From: Erodium maritimum
Lineage: Eukaryota; Streptophyta; Magnoliopsida; Geraniales; Geraniaceae
DNA length: 64,000 bases
Direction: 5' to 3'
NCBI GenBank assembly: GCA_963921825.1
Contig: OY997592.1
Coordinates: forward strand, 65,306,336-65,370,335
Part shown: piece by piece, positions 11,761 to 23,413 of the stretch
Numbering within the stretch: position 1 is the first letter of the stretch
How the letters are laid out: every line of letters begins with the position of its first letter
Notes under the pieces: generated by a model
Told to the model about the DNA's origin: nothing
Databases searched by the model: none
Seen by the model: only the letters and a program-made list of their open reading frames with translations
Made by a program: the position numbers and the translations under genes

Positions 11761-12440
11761 TTAATATGTACTTGTTTTTGTGTAAGAATCTGTAATTTAG
11801 CTATGTTGTTGGTTGGACACTCGCTCATGATCTTATTTGAAAATACATTGTTCTCTAGACAAGGCGACATTGGGCTTTGAGGACGCGAGAGATATATGAC
11901 TATACGAGACTCCCGAAAACAAGACAATGAACTCACAAAGAATTTACGTGATAGTATGAATATGTGCAATACCAATTTTATCAACGACGTGGATAACATT
12001 GAGCTGTTAGGGTTGAGAGAGCTCTTAACCCACCCAGATGAGAATGTTGCTGTTGTTTAACCTTGTTTTACGTGATTATTATACATGTGTTTATAACAGA
12101 AACCATTTGCATACAAAAAAAAACCCAATTCTAACGATACAATAATATTTAAGTGCTAACAATGTTACGTTCACTTGTGTACGACATCTACATAGCCAAT
12201 ATACATATACATACTGACCGTTTCAATATTCATTAATTTTGCAGCCAAAAGTTAACCGATTAATCTGTCTTAATCTCAATCATTTCTTTTTTTGACAAAT
12301 AAACAATTTGACAATATAAATGTAAACTAATGAAAGACAGGTAAATCACCGAACACCAATACAAGAGTCTTGAAATTGAAATACTAACATAATTAAATCG
12401 TAATATAAGGAAATCTAACTCTTTAAACCGAACTGTTTCG
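11761..12440. other. Intergenic DNA, nothing recognised
   Basis: AT-rich, without recognisable coding similarity or repeat structure. Confidence 0.5.
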
Positions 12441-12449
12441 CTGATACGT

Positions 12450-13960
12450 TTAGAACGGAGTGCTGCGGTAGCGATGAGAGACACCGATACAACAAATCTG
12501 ACTTGGAAGCTAGGGAAGAGCGGACCCATTTCTGGAGGAGTATTGTGGACTAGATACTCCCGCAAGATTTCAGCTTGTGTCGTTCTCCCTAGTATGATAA
12601 AAGTAGGGCTTTATAACGCGGAGTTGTTGGCCCACGAGAAGGTAGAGGGGTATTTTTCCAGATCTTGGTGGAACCTTCTCCACTATACATCCAGTGGGGT
12701 GGTGATACCGGCCGACCCCTCACTAGACCACCTCAGACTTATTCGACGAGGCAAGGGTTCTTATAGCCCCCGCCGTTGCACTTGTCGCCTCCCCTTCTTT
12801 AGAGGAGCCTTTAGATTTCGACTCTCTTCCCTTACTGACCTCTTCCTCCCATCAGACACTGAGGTAGTGATCCGATTCCCTAGGAAGTCTTCCTGGATGA
12901 TCGGCTGAACTCCCCTAGGAACTCTAGTGTCCCTTGGCTGCCACCTTGTTGCCTCTCTTCTGGGATCTCGATCTTTGTTTCTTCCTTGCCTCCTCTCCTA
13001 GCTTGGCGCCTCCGAGGCGAACAGACGGGTTTGGTGTCCCGCAGATCCTCCTCGATAATCCCAATTTGTTTCCAAGACAGGTTTTTCATGTCGTGATCGC
13101 ATTAAAGCCGACCGGGGGTCAGCTGGTGATCTCAACGAGGGAACTCTAGTCCCACCCTCTAGTGGACACACTATAAACAAGTGGCATGCACAACTACAAC
13201 CAAAACAGTGGTTGGGCAATCTCTCATACGAAACATGTAACATCGAACGTACCTGAGACACCGTGAGTCTAAACCATAGTTGGCTGTAAAGGGGAATCCG
13301 AATATCGACTCAAACCTAATCCTCATGAAGTCCCCCAACACATCTCATCAACGTCGTCGTCAACTATTAGGCAAACTCTTAAGGGCATCCCAACTTGAAT
13401 CTAACCCCTTTGTTCCATGCACCTACTTGTAGATTCGAGATCCTCGCCCAGACCAGAAAATGCGTATACAACATATCTCCTGGTCACATATGTGGCATGA
13501 GGTCCGCAAACAGACTTAATGAATTCCGAAATTCTCAAGGCTCCCCCGCTAGAACTCGTGCTCGTTCTCTGTCATTTTTGAAGAAGAAAAAAACTACACC
13601 TTCTTCCAACGGTCTGACTTCCGTATTTATGATTTCTCATTTGTCCTCCATCCACTCTACTAGCGTTTTTCAGAAAAAGCCCGTGTGGCCAGGACTTTTG
13701 TAGCTAAGGCAAACGAAAAGTTTGTCCTCCACCGCACACCTCAGAAGGTGGAACCACCACCTCCTTGATACATAAGTTCCCCATCTTGGATCTCAATTTG
13801 CCCAGTCCTGCTTGATGTTTGGTTGCTCCTCCCCAACGCCTACTGGAGTTGGCGTTTGAGTTCCTTTCCACTCGGGTTCGATCACAGAGAGCCCTTGAAT
13901 TCGGATGGTTCCGGTTCGAAGCCTCCCCTTTGTAACGACATCTCACCCTTCTTCAGTGAC
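12450..13960 (-). pseudogene. LINE (L1-type) ORF1 relic
   Basis: On the minus strand the interval 13600-13050 reads, with frameshifts, as NDRERARVLAGEPWEF, then SLSLFADL, VWARISNLQVGAWNKGVRF and VSYERLPNHCFGCSCACHLF ending in a final C. This is the DUF4283 nucleic-acid-binding fold followed by the CCHC zinc knuckle (C-x2-C-x4-H-x4-C) of plant L1 ORF1 proteins. Stops near 13480 and 13360 and several shifts make it non-functional. The flanks up to 13960 and down to 12450 share its composition and are included tentatively. No ORF2 remains. Confidence 0.7.
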
Positions 13961-14169
13961 AATATGTTAGGAGATCGTGATCCTTCACGAAACCGCCATA
14001 CCGAAGACGTCAGAGGGGAGAGACTGGCCGTCCGTGATCCTGTTTCCTTGCCGCTTGACACGTAAACGCTTCCAAAATTACTGTTGTTGTTCTTGTCGGC
14101 TCTATGTTTCGCAAAAATCCTGTTTGAGAGAAGAGAGGGGTCTGCTTACTAAAAGTTGTTGCTAATTAA

Positions 14170-14916
14170 AATCTAATTCAATCATTCCTAATATTTAATT
14201 CTTTCATTTACTTCCTTGTATATGTATAATTTTCATTGGGGAGCTTTATTCACGCCCATGTCAGTCCAATTATATATTTCCAAAACGTAATTAATGTTTT
14301 GTACGGATTACAATATGCCCAATGCACAGTGTGCAGACACAAAACATGCGGAACTGCAACCAAGCTGATATTTATTAGGAAACGAAAGCCATTTTTGTCA
14401 AAGGATATGAAAATTGTAACACGTGGCGAGGTCACGTGCCTTGGATGAGGAGGACCCTTCAACGATGTCACAGCTGAACGCTTAAATGTATTGGATAAAT
14501 TGGAATAGCCAATTAAATCAATTTAGTAATAATATATATTTTCTCCAGAAAAAAAAACTGTGCCTTTTGTTATATAGGTTGTAGAATGATGTCAAATGAT
14601 GTTTAGAGAGAGGTGGGTGGTAGTAGTAATTACTAATTACGAGATAAGAGGAAAAGGACAAGACAATATAGTAATTAATAATTAGCAGAAGGCACACGTG
14701 CAGTAGCAGAGGCAGAGAGGAGAAACTGAGGTTCGTGACCATCCTACTCTCCCACTCTACTATCCTATACACCCCACGTCCCCACCCCAGGTCTTACAGC
14801 TTTACGGTAGGGACTACTTATTGTTTACTTTTTCTTTTCTCTCTATGTATCTATTTTATTTGTATCTCCGTTTTGAAGGGATTTTGTTTGTATCTATTTT
14901 TAAAACCAAAGCTTTA
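14170..14916. other. Intergenic DNA with G-box-like motifs
   Basis: No coding similarity. Two ACGT-core motifs lie close together (ACACGTGGC near 14419 and TCACGTGCC near 14432), with another ACACGTGCA near 14694. Such motifs bind bZIP/bHLH factors in plant promoters, but no gene starts here, so they may be chance. Confidence 0.4.
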
Positions 14917-14953
14917 TTAATAATAATGTAATTTTCCACCTCAATATCCTAGG

Positions 14954-15527
14954 TAGGGGTGGGCATTGGGTGGTTAAGCACCCAATGGAACTTTTTACGA
15001 ACCCAATCCGATATTACCGGTTTGACATATTTTGGAACCAGCCTCAACTCATAAACCATTTTTTTTTACAGTGAAACTAACTAGTTCACTAACCGGTTGG
15101 TTAGTGGTTTTAACCAACCAACCACTTTACTACATGTAAGTACAAATTTAGATACCAATAAGCATACACATATTTCTATTTCAAGCCAAAACATATTACT
15201 ATATTCTCTAAAACAAAAGAAAAATTACATATAAGTCATCGTATTCTATGTTAGCAATCCGTGTAACAAAAAAGAGTGCTCTTAGGTCATTCATCTATAT
15301 CAGATAAGTGGTTATTATGAAGCCACATGTATATGATGAACCGTACCGGTTTGGTTGGTTAACCGATGGTTTGGCGCTTCAAGAACCGACAACCAACCGT
15401 TAACTTTCTGGTTCGATCGTCAAGAACCCGCAACCAACCGTTAACTTTCCGGTTTCGGGTTTTTCGGTGCGGTTTGCGGTTGGTGGTGGTTGGTTTTAGC
15501 GGTTTCGATTTTTTTTGCCCACCCCTA
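14954..15527. mobile_element. hAT-type miniature element, TAGGGGTG family
   Basis: Perfect 12-bp terminal inverted repeats TAGGGGTGGGCA / TGCCCACCCCTA enclose 574 bp of non-coding sequence rich in AACCGGTT-type words. It is flanked by an exact 8-bp duplication, ATCCTAGG (14946-14953 and 15528-15535). An 8-bp duplication is diagnostic of hAT transposition. It is inserted within the left inverted end of the surrounding Mutator-like element, so it arrived later. Confidence 0.9.
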
Positions 15528-16035
15528 ATCCTAGGGTTTTCATCACCTCAATATCCTAACTTTCGTTTGTGTCACCTTAATACCCTAAAATAATATTTCC
15601 TAAAATAATATTTATTTCACATTAGCAATTTCCATCCATTTTTGGATGAAAAATGGTCATGTGCATAACACCTGACCTTAATTTTCTTTTAAATTCCATT
15701 TTTACCCTTTATGTGTTTTAACCTCACACAACCTTATCTCTTTTAATCTCTCCTCAAACCTCTCTCTTAAGAAATATTTCTCAACCACAAAACATAACTC
15801 CTCAGCCATAGAGGTAACTCCTCCACCCACCTCTACCGTCGCCCTCCACCGTCGAGCTCGTCCTCATTTTTCCACAACAGCCTGAGGCCACGGCTAGAAC
15901 GAGACCAGAAGAAGGGGTGAAACCAAACACCCTCTTTCTCACGCCCTAAATCTCGATTTCGATCCTCTACAATGGCCAGATCTGGATGAGTTGCAGGTTC
16001 CCAAATTTCACACCCCAAATCTCGACGTCGTCGCT

Positions 16036-16415
16036 CACTACACCAGCTTTTTACTTCTGCGACTAGGCACTTTGTATGTAGTCATAGAAGTTTATTTCCT
16101 CTACGACTACATTTAATGTAGTCGCAGAGGTAATAACCTCTACGACCACATTACATGTAGTCGTAGAAGATATATGCCTCTACGACCACATTACATGTAG
16201 TCGTAGAGGATATATGCCTCTACGACTACATTCTGATGTAGTCATAGAGGCATATATTCCTCTACGACTACACTTAACGTGGTCGTAGAGGTATACATGC
16301 CTCTACGACTACATCGAATCATAGTCGTAGAGGATATATTCTTCTACCACAAACATATATGTAGTCGTAGGGGTATACATGCTTCTACGACTACATTTCT
16401 CATTCCGTCTTAGAG
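16036..16415. repeat. CACTA left subterminal repeat array
   Basis: About eight inverted pairs of the 12-bp motif CTACGACTACAT and its complement, separated by 15-25 bp AT-rich spacers such as ATATATGCCT. In En/Spm these subterminal motifs are the binding sites of the TNPA-type protein and are needed for excision; the role here is inferred from the family. Confidence 0.9.
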
Positions 16416-16961
16416 GTAATAACGTCTTTAATTCCCACCAACTTGCCATTACATTCCCTACCAAACTCTTTCTTCTCTCTCAAAACATTCATTCCTCTAA
16501 AAAATCTGCAGAAATTTTCTCCCTCTCAAAAAACCTCTCAACCCAACATTTCTTCTTCTTTACTCAAGGTTCCTTTATATGATCAATCTACTTCCAAACA
16601 AATCATGACGTCAAGAAACTCGTTAATGGTATGCTATATATATACTTCATTATATTTTTATAGATATATTCTAGTTTGTGGAATAATTTTATTTATTTAT
16701 GTATAGTACTATGTATATTTGATTTACAATATGCATGACTTAATTAACTAATTAATTAGTTTATATATGTATATACTCATTTTGAAGAATGTATTTTAGT
16801 TTTTTTGGAAGATATAATTTTATCATGTATATATGGTTTGTTAATATTCATCTAAAATATTTAAATTAATTTTAATTAATATTTGTATAATATACTCATT
16901 TTGATGAGTATATATTTGTTTTGTGTGGAAGAATTTATTTTTGATTTATATATATGCCTAG

Positions 16962-19444
16962 ATGGATAGAAGTTGGATGAAGTTGCCAAGAAAGGATCCA
17001 AGGCATGTGAAAGGTATTTTGGGGTTTATCGAGCATGTCATAGTTAATGGTCAAAAATTCGGTGTGGATGATCACTTTCGGTGTCCATGTCGAAATTGTG
17101 CGAATGGCGGTTGGTCGAAAATCAATGAATTGATCGATCATTTAAGTAGTAAAGGGATTAGTATTATGAGAAATTACCAAATATGGCAGTATCACGGGGA
17201 AGCACACCTCATGCCTACTGAAGCAGAATCTAGATTGATAGATATGCAGGAGATGGCTAGATATCATGAGGCATCATCATCCGGTCCTAATAGTTATATT
17301 ATTAATAATGAGCCTTCATCATCCGTTGATTACGATGCAACAAGGGAGTATGTTGAAAATGCGTTCCCTTACCGTGACACGGTTGAGCGGGAAGATATGG
17401 TTGATTTTGATGAGTACGATATTGATGAGACGGTTGCAAGGGAAGATGCAGACAAGTACAGGAGATTATTGAGTGTGTATAAAACACCGTTGTACGAGGG
17501 ATGCACTGGTTCCGATAGATTGACCACCATTATGGAGTTGATGTCCTATAAAGAAAAATACTAAGTGTCGAATAACGCGTTTGACGAAATGTGTACAATG
17601 AATAGGAAAAAATTTCCTCGTCCGAACACGTATCCAAAATCGTTTGCTGATGCGCAAAAAGTTGTGAAGGACGTTGGGTTGGGTTATGAAACATATGATG
17701 CTTGTGAAAATAGTTGTTGTTTATACTACGCTGAAAATCTACATTTGAAAGAATGTCCTATTTGTGAAAAACCTCGGTACGATGGGAGAGGGAGGGCGAA
17801 GAAAACCGTTAGGCACTTCTCCATCACAAAACAGTTGCAAAAGTTGTATAGCGCACCTGACATTGCAAAGAAAATGAAGTGGCACGCGGAAAGGGCAGTC
17901 AATCCTGACATTTTGAGGCATCCAGCTGATGGTGAAGCTTGGATTGAGTTCGACAGGTTACATCCTAGATTTGGCAGTGAGAAACGTAATGTGCGTCTAG
18001 CAGTAGCCACAGACGGGTTTTGTCCATTTGGTGCAAGTGTCGTGCCTTATAGCATGTGGCCCGTTGTTGTGATTCCTTACAATTTGCCCCCGGACATGTG
18101 CATGCAGAAAGAGTTTAACATCTTATCATTGCTGATATCAGGTGAGTAGCCTAGAAAATGTTTTAATATCATGTTGCGTATTATTAATTATTTGTTCTGA
18201 CATAATTTTGAATTTAACATATATATATTATCATCAATGAATATTAGGACCGAAGTCGCCTGGAAAATGTTTGAATAACCTGATGAGACCGTTGATGGAT
18301 GAGCTCCGCATGTTGTGGGATAATGGGGTAGTGACGTTTGATGTGTCCGTTAATCGGTCATTCAAGATGCGAGTCGTAGTACTGTGGACCATTAGCGACT
18401 TCCCAGGGCTCGGGATGTTGGGGGGAATTCAGACTAAGGGTTACTTGGCATGCCCGATATGCTTGGATGACCTGGATTCTCGTCACAGCCACAACAGGAC
18501 GTACTACTACGGGGCGCGAAAGGACTTGCCGCTGGATGATAAACGTCGCATGGATAAGAAAAATTTTGACGGAAAAAGGGAGATGAAAGTCAACAAGCCC
18601 GCACGTTCAGGTCAAGAAGTGTACGACCTCGTTACGAGTGGAACCTACCCCGTACTGTCATTGCATCCAAAATTTCAAAAAAAAATCAGTTAGGTCATGT
18701 TGGACACATAAGTCGATTTTCTGGGATCTCCCGTATTGGCATACATTGGGGACAAGGCACGCATTGGACGTGATGCACATTGAAAAAAATGTATGTGACA
18801 ATATTCTTGGGACGCTGTTGAATTTGACAGGAAAGACTAAGGATGATTTGAAAGCCAGGAAATCGTGGAAAACGAATGGTGTGCACAGGGATTTATGGCC
18901 TTCTGTGCTGCGCGGGAAGACTTACCTACCATATGCAGGATACACGGTTAAGCCAGAGAAGCTTGAGGAAGTGCTGGAAGAGCTTTCATCAGTACGTTTT
19001 CCATCGGGCTATGCAGGAGGCCTAAAAAACAAGATCAACATAAAGGACAAGAAGTTTTACGGACTTAAAACTCACGACTGCCACGTTTTGCTGCAGTGTA
19101 TACTTCCTATCATAATACGTCCATATGTGGCACCAAAAGTGGCTACAGTGATATGCGACCTTGCCGATTTCTTCAAAACCCTTTGTTCACGTGAGTTGTC
19201 AAAGAACCGGGTTATGCAGTTGAAGACAGAGATTGTTGACATAATGTGCAGGTTAGAGATGATATTTCCTCCACCGTTCCACACTATAATGCTGCATTTA
19301 TGCAAACACCTCCCAGATCAAGTCCTTCAAACGGGTCCTGTACAGTATACTTGGATGTTTCCCATTGAAAGATACATAAATATACGTGTAAGTAATTATT
19401 AATGTATATATATATATATGTGTGTGTATTTTACTTGCATGTAT

Positions 19445-19486
<42 letters not shown>

Positions 19487-20365
19487 GCAGAGAACTTGGG
19501 TACTATAAATCTTGGGTACGCAACTTCCGTTACCCCGAAGGTTGCATCGCGGAAGCATACATTCTTCATCAATGTTCGACGCATATGAATTTATATCTCA
19601 ATAACAGAGTTGTGAACACAAGCAATAATATCGACCCCGCGTTAGTCAGTTGGAACATTTCAGTGTATGATGAAACAGTGAAGCCGTTACGGCCTACATG
19701 GGCACAACAGTTGAGCGTATCGGAAATCGCACTTGCACATTGGACCGTGATGACAAACTGTGATGAAGCTGACAAAGCGTACAAATCTTTTACAACGATG
19801 TACACCAATGTGTTTGGCAACAACACCTCTATACAACATCGAATGGCTACATTTTACACGACATTCAAGTGCACTGTAAGCTATATATATATATGTGTGT
19901 GTGTGTGTGTTATATATGTAAATTTATAATTTTAATGTGTTCATTCATCATTCATTCATATATATATGTTCTAACAGATGACGCCTTATTGGCAAAACGG
20001 AGAATATAAAGGAGCAGAAATGATTTTCAATGGTGTCCTATCCCACTTTGTCTATAAACTATGTGACGTCAACGGTGTCAAATTCCTTTGTGAGGCTCAA
20101 GACAAAGGAAGAACCACACAAAACAGTGGTGTCATGCTTGAGACCGACTCTGATGGGACCTTATATGGTGTTTTGGAACAAGTTATTAACCTTATATACG
20201 AACAGAGGTTGTCGGTGGTGGTGTTCAAATGTCGATGGTTCGACTCAAAGAAGGTGAAACTGAATCGTGGAATGATATCTATACCGACCAACACCAATTG
20301 TTACAAGCATGACCCATATTGCCTCGCGAGCTCTGCACAAAAGGTTTTTCATCAATAGTTATGCA

Positions 20366-20412
<47 letters not shown>

Positions 20413-20823
20413 CTATAATATTATGATTCTACGTTTCAATTATTTCTCTTGTAGATATTCTACGTTGACGATCCCAAACTGGGTGGACATTACAAGGTCG
20501 TGAACAAGGTAGCGCCTCGGGGAAAATACAGTGATTTTTCAGTAGACACTATTCCGAGGCCATCGTACCAGGTTACTCATCCTTATCAAGAGCCAAGGCC
20601 ATACATTCAACCCGTGGATGCGATGTTGGAATTCGAGGACGCCGACATCGACGAGGACGACAATGACGATGCTCATGCCATGATGATCGATGACGACGAT
20701 GTCAACGAAGAAGAAGATTTTTTCTTGAATGACGACGAAGAGATATTATCTGATGAAGAAAGCCTCAACGATGAGGAAGAATTTAATGACGAGATATTAT
20801 CTGAGTCTGAAGAAGAGGATTAG
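16962..20823 (+). pseudogene. TNP2-like CACTA transposase (multi-exon, damaged)
   Basis: Exons by eye: 16962-18141, 18248-19387, 19491-19875, 19978-20343 and 20455-20823. The N-terminus (MDRSWMKLPR, then FRCPCRNCANGG) is the transposase-associated zinc-binding domain. The middle (ECPICEKPRYDGRGR, later WPVVVIPYNLPPDMCM, DFPGLGMLGGIQTKGYLACP and HALDVMHIEKNV) is the Transposase_21 catalytic region. DUF4218 follows (HLCKHLPDQV, WMFPIERY, RNFRYPEGCIAEAYIL), then DUF4216 (VVFKCRWFDS). The C-terminus is a long acidic Asp/Glu tail. Damage: an in-frame TAA at 17562-17564, a one-base shift in the A-run near 18677-18685, and a frame break between exons 2 and 3. Length and order match TNP2/TNPD proteins. 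The product would cut at the TIRs in the nucleus. Confidence 0.9.
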
Positions 20824-20989
20824 GCATAGAGCATTTTAGTGATTTTTCCGCATTTTCATCGTTTTGAACACCGACATAACTAGTTTATGTAAAATTTGAT
20901 CATCAATAATTGTTTTAGGTTGGTATCAATATCCCGAGCTTGAAATTTTGAATTATCTTAACCCCGACCTCAAAATTTAATTTTAATTT

Positions 20990-21141
20990 TATTTTGCAAC
21001 TACGACTACATTACAATGTAGTCGTAGAGGATAGGTAGACAGAGAGCATTAAAATCTGCACCGGAAAGTTGCACGCCGTGCAGCAAGTGGTGCACTGCTT
21101 GTTTGCAACTACGACTACATTACAATGTAGTCGTAGAGGAT
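20990..21141. promoter_or_regulatory. Internal copies of the CACTA subterminal motif
   Basis: Two identical 32-bp palindromic modules (CTACGACTACAT, 4-bp gap, ATGTAGTCGTAG) at about 21000-21030 and 21110-21140, each preceded by GCAA, 75 bp apart. They sit after the first gene and just before the presumed leader of the second. In En/Spm the TNPA protein binds this class of motif; here the position suggests a possible regulatory site for the TNP1-like gene. Confidence 0.75.
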
Positions 21142-21235
21142 TTTTAGGGCATTAGGTTTTACTTAGCTTTATTTTCCCATTTCAGAGGTTACCATTCAGA
21201 CCTTTCTCTCCCGTTTCTCTCGCCCTTGTCAAAAC

Positions 21236-21606
21236 CCTACTTCTCCGACCTCAACCTCAGCCCGAGCTCGTCCTCGCCGTGGCCGTGACAGCCCCAGCTC
21301 GTCCTCGCCGTGGCCGTGACAGCCCGAGCTCGTCCTCGTCGTGGCTGTGACAGCCTCGATTTCGTCCTCGCCGTGGCCGTGACAGCCCGACCTCGGTCCA
21401 ACCTCCGTCCACGCCAGCTCCGTCCGACCTCCATCCACGCCAGCACCGTCCAGGCCAGCACCGTCCAAGCCAGCTCCGTCCAATCTAGGGCCGTGACAGC
21501 CCGACCTCGGTCCAACCTCCGTCCACGCCAGCTCCGTCCGACCTCCATCCACGCCAGCACCGTCCAGGCCAGCACCGTCCAAGCCAGCTCCGTCCAATCT
21601 AGGGCC
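21236..21606. repeat. GC-rich tandem repeats in the second gene's leader
   Basis: Four copies of a roughly 31-bp unit (GAGCTCGTCCTCGCCGTGG followed by CCGTGACAGCC) are followed by a 115-bp unit present twice in near-perfect tandem (about 21378-21492 and 21493-21606). The long unit itself contains smaller CAGCACCGTCCA repeats. Open frames across it on both strands are repeat artefacts. It likely forms the 5' untranslated exon of the TNP1-like gene, whose coding exon opens after an AG at 23411-23412. Confidence 0.8.
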
Positions 21607-21639
21607 GTTTCTCGCGAGCTCCGTCCAAGCTAAGAGAAT

Positions 21640-23412
21640 TTTTATCTATTTGCCTATGTTGTTTTTGCTGTAGTTTCTATATTGTTGTTGCTAAGAGAAT
21701 TGTTTCATAACAATTAGTTCGATTGGGTACAACCGTACAAAAAAAATCAGTAGGTTTGGGTACAACCGTACAAAAAAATCAGTAGGTTTGGGTACAACCT
21801 TATATAGTTTACTCATAATTCTAGTTCTAGTTCGATTGGGTACAACCGTACAAAAAAAAATCAGTACTAACTTTTTGAAATGTATAACTTTCTTGATGTA
21901 TTAGTCATTACGATTAAACTTGTGGAACCATGGCCTTAAAATAAGTTGATACTAGCTTACGGTAAGAAAACATCAAAATTGAACTAGATTTTACTATCTT
22001 AAATAAGATAGGATATGACAGACTTAACTTAAAGATTTAAGCTCATTAGTAACTGGTGGATACCAATTCGATTGATGATATACTGTAATGGGTGGCTTTG
22101 GAAAATCAGATTTTAAGGTCCAATTTTATCTGGGTTCGTTCGATTCGTAGTTGATGTGACCTAGAATAGTTTGTGCATGCCTGCATTTCACTTCCATTAT
22201 GAATTAATTAGGAGTATCTTCAAGCTGTTTTTGGTTTGGGTTCGTTCGGGTCTCTTAGTTTCTATATGAAAACCTTATTATTGGTAGGTTTGTGGTATTG
22301 TGGAGGAGAGGTTTTGTTTTGTTTGATGGGTATTGCTGGCTAAATTTAGATCTTTAGGTGTAACTCGACTACTATTACGATCAGTTGAAACTTCAGAATT
22401 TTTGGTGCAATAGGGTAATATCATTTTCAATAGTTGTGGCATGTCGAATTTTCATTTTATTGGCAATTCATCAGCTGTTCTGAATTAGCGATTTCATTTA
22501 AGCTGTGTGTGTAGAGTCAAAGTTCTTATCACAAGTGATCTCTTAGTTGTTCATCATGAAGGTCGAGCTTATCTATATTTTACACTTTCATGCATAGGTT
22601 GCTTTGGTTAGCTTACATATGGAATGATTAAAATTCCTCTTACAAATTTGAGTTTCATATACACTATACACTATACACACATATTAGCCTCTCATAACTT
22701 AATGGCTTCTAAGCTACTCAACCCATAATGGATACTATACAGCTAGAATGTTTTCAAATTCCCTTCTAATTTAGTAGCTTTCAACAGAACAGCGTACCTT
22801 TCTTATTGTGAACAAGTAGTACAGCTAGAATGTTTTCAAATTCCCTTCTAATTTAGTAACTTAAAGACTTAACTTTTGATAAGTGGAGTGTTCTTTTTTG
22901 TTCTAACTAATAGATTCATGTTCGTGGGCAGACTCATACTCACATCCTTGGATAATTATATGTATTGTTTTACACGTTAGTTTTCATAAGAAATAGAATT
23001 GTTATAGTTTCTACCAATCTTTTTTGTTGTTTAATCTTAACGAGTAATTTCTAACCCGAATAAATGTTGTTATTAGATGAAGTATGTGCTTAGGTTATAT
23101 TTCTAGAACTTTAAAAACCTAGTGGAGAGAACGTGTTACAGTTGAATCGGGGGATAATTAAAGAGACTCATAAACTTTGATAAACTAATATGTATTAATA
23201 ATAACATTTAGGGAATTATTTGTCATAGCTAGCATACTAATTATATACACAGTGGGATGTTGAAATGTTTTATACCAAAATTTGGATTTTAAAAAGTTGA
23301 TTTTAACAATTGATTTGTTAGTTGATATTATAGCATGTATAATTTCGGAAATGAGCTGAAAATCTTAGGTGCATATGATCAATATAAAGATTTTATGAAA
23401 CTGTGTATGCAG
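21640..23412 (+). other. Presumed leader intron of the TNP1-like gene
   Basis: AT-rich, non-coding. It contains a short tandem repeat near 21718-21860 (GGGTACAACCGTACAAAAAA, three to four copies) and a 43-bp direct duplication (GCTAGAATGTTTTCAAATTC core) at about 22743 and 22826. It ends in ATGCAG directly before the coding exon, consistent with a 3' splice site. Confidence 0.5.
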
Positions 23413-23413
23413 G

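Noticed and set aside
12474-12908. 144-residue plus-strand frame
   Set aside because: Antisense to, and in composition continuous with, the minus-strand LINE ORF1 relic; no domain seen.
14413-14440. Paired ACGT motifs considered as an ABA-responsive promoter
   Set aside because: No gene starts within reach; the next coding sequence belongs to a transposon.
16036-16415. Regular short repeats with spacers resembling a CRISPR array
   Set aside because: They are alternating inverted motifs at the end of a CACTA element, with variable short spacers, in a plant genome.
19402-19490. Open frame through the TA repeat before CACTA exon 3
   Set aside because: Consists of Tyr/Ile repeats from the TA microsatellite in the intron.
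21229-21633. Long open frames on both strands encoding repetitive Asp/Gly/Ala or Arg/Pro peptides
   Set aside because: They arise from GC-rich tandem repeats and lack domains; the region fits the untranslated leader of the TNP1-like gene.
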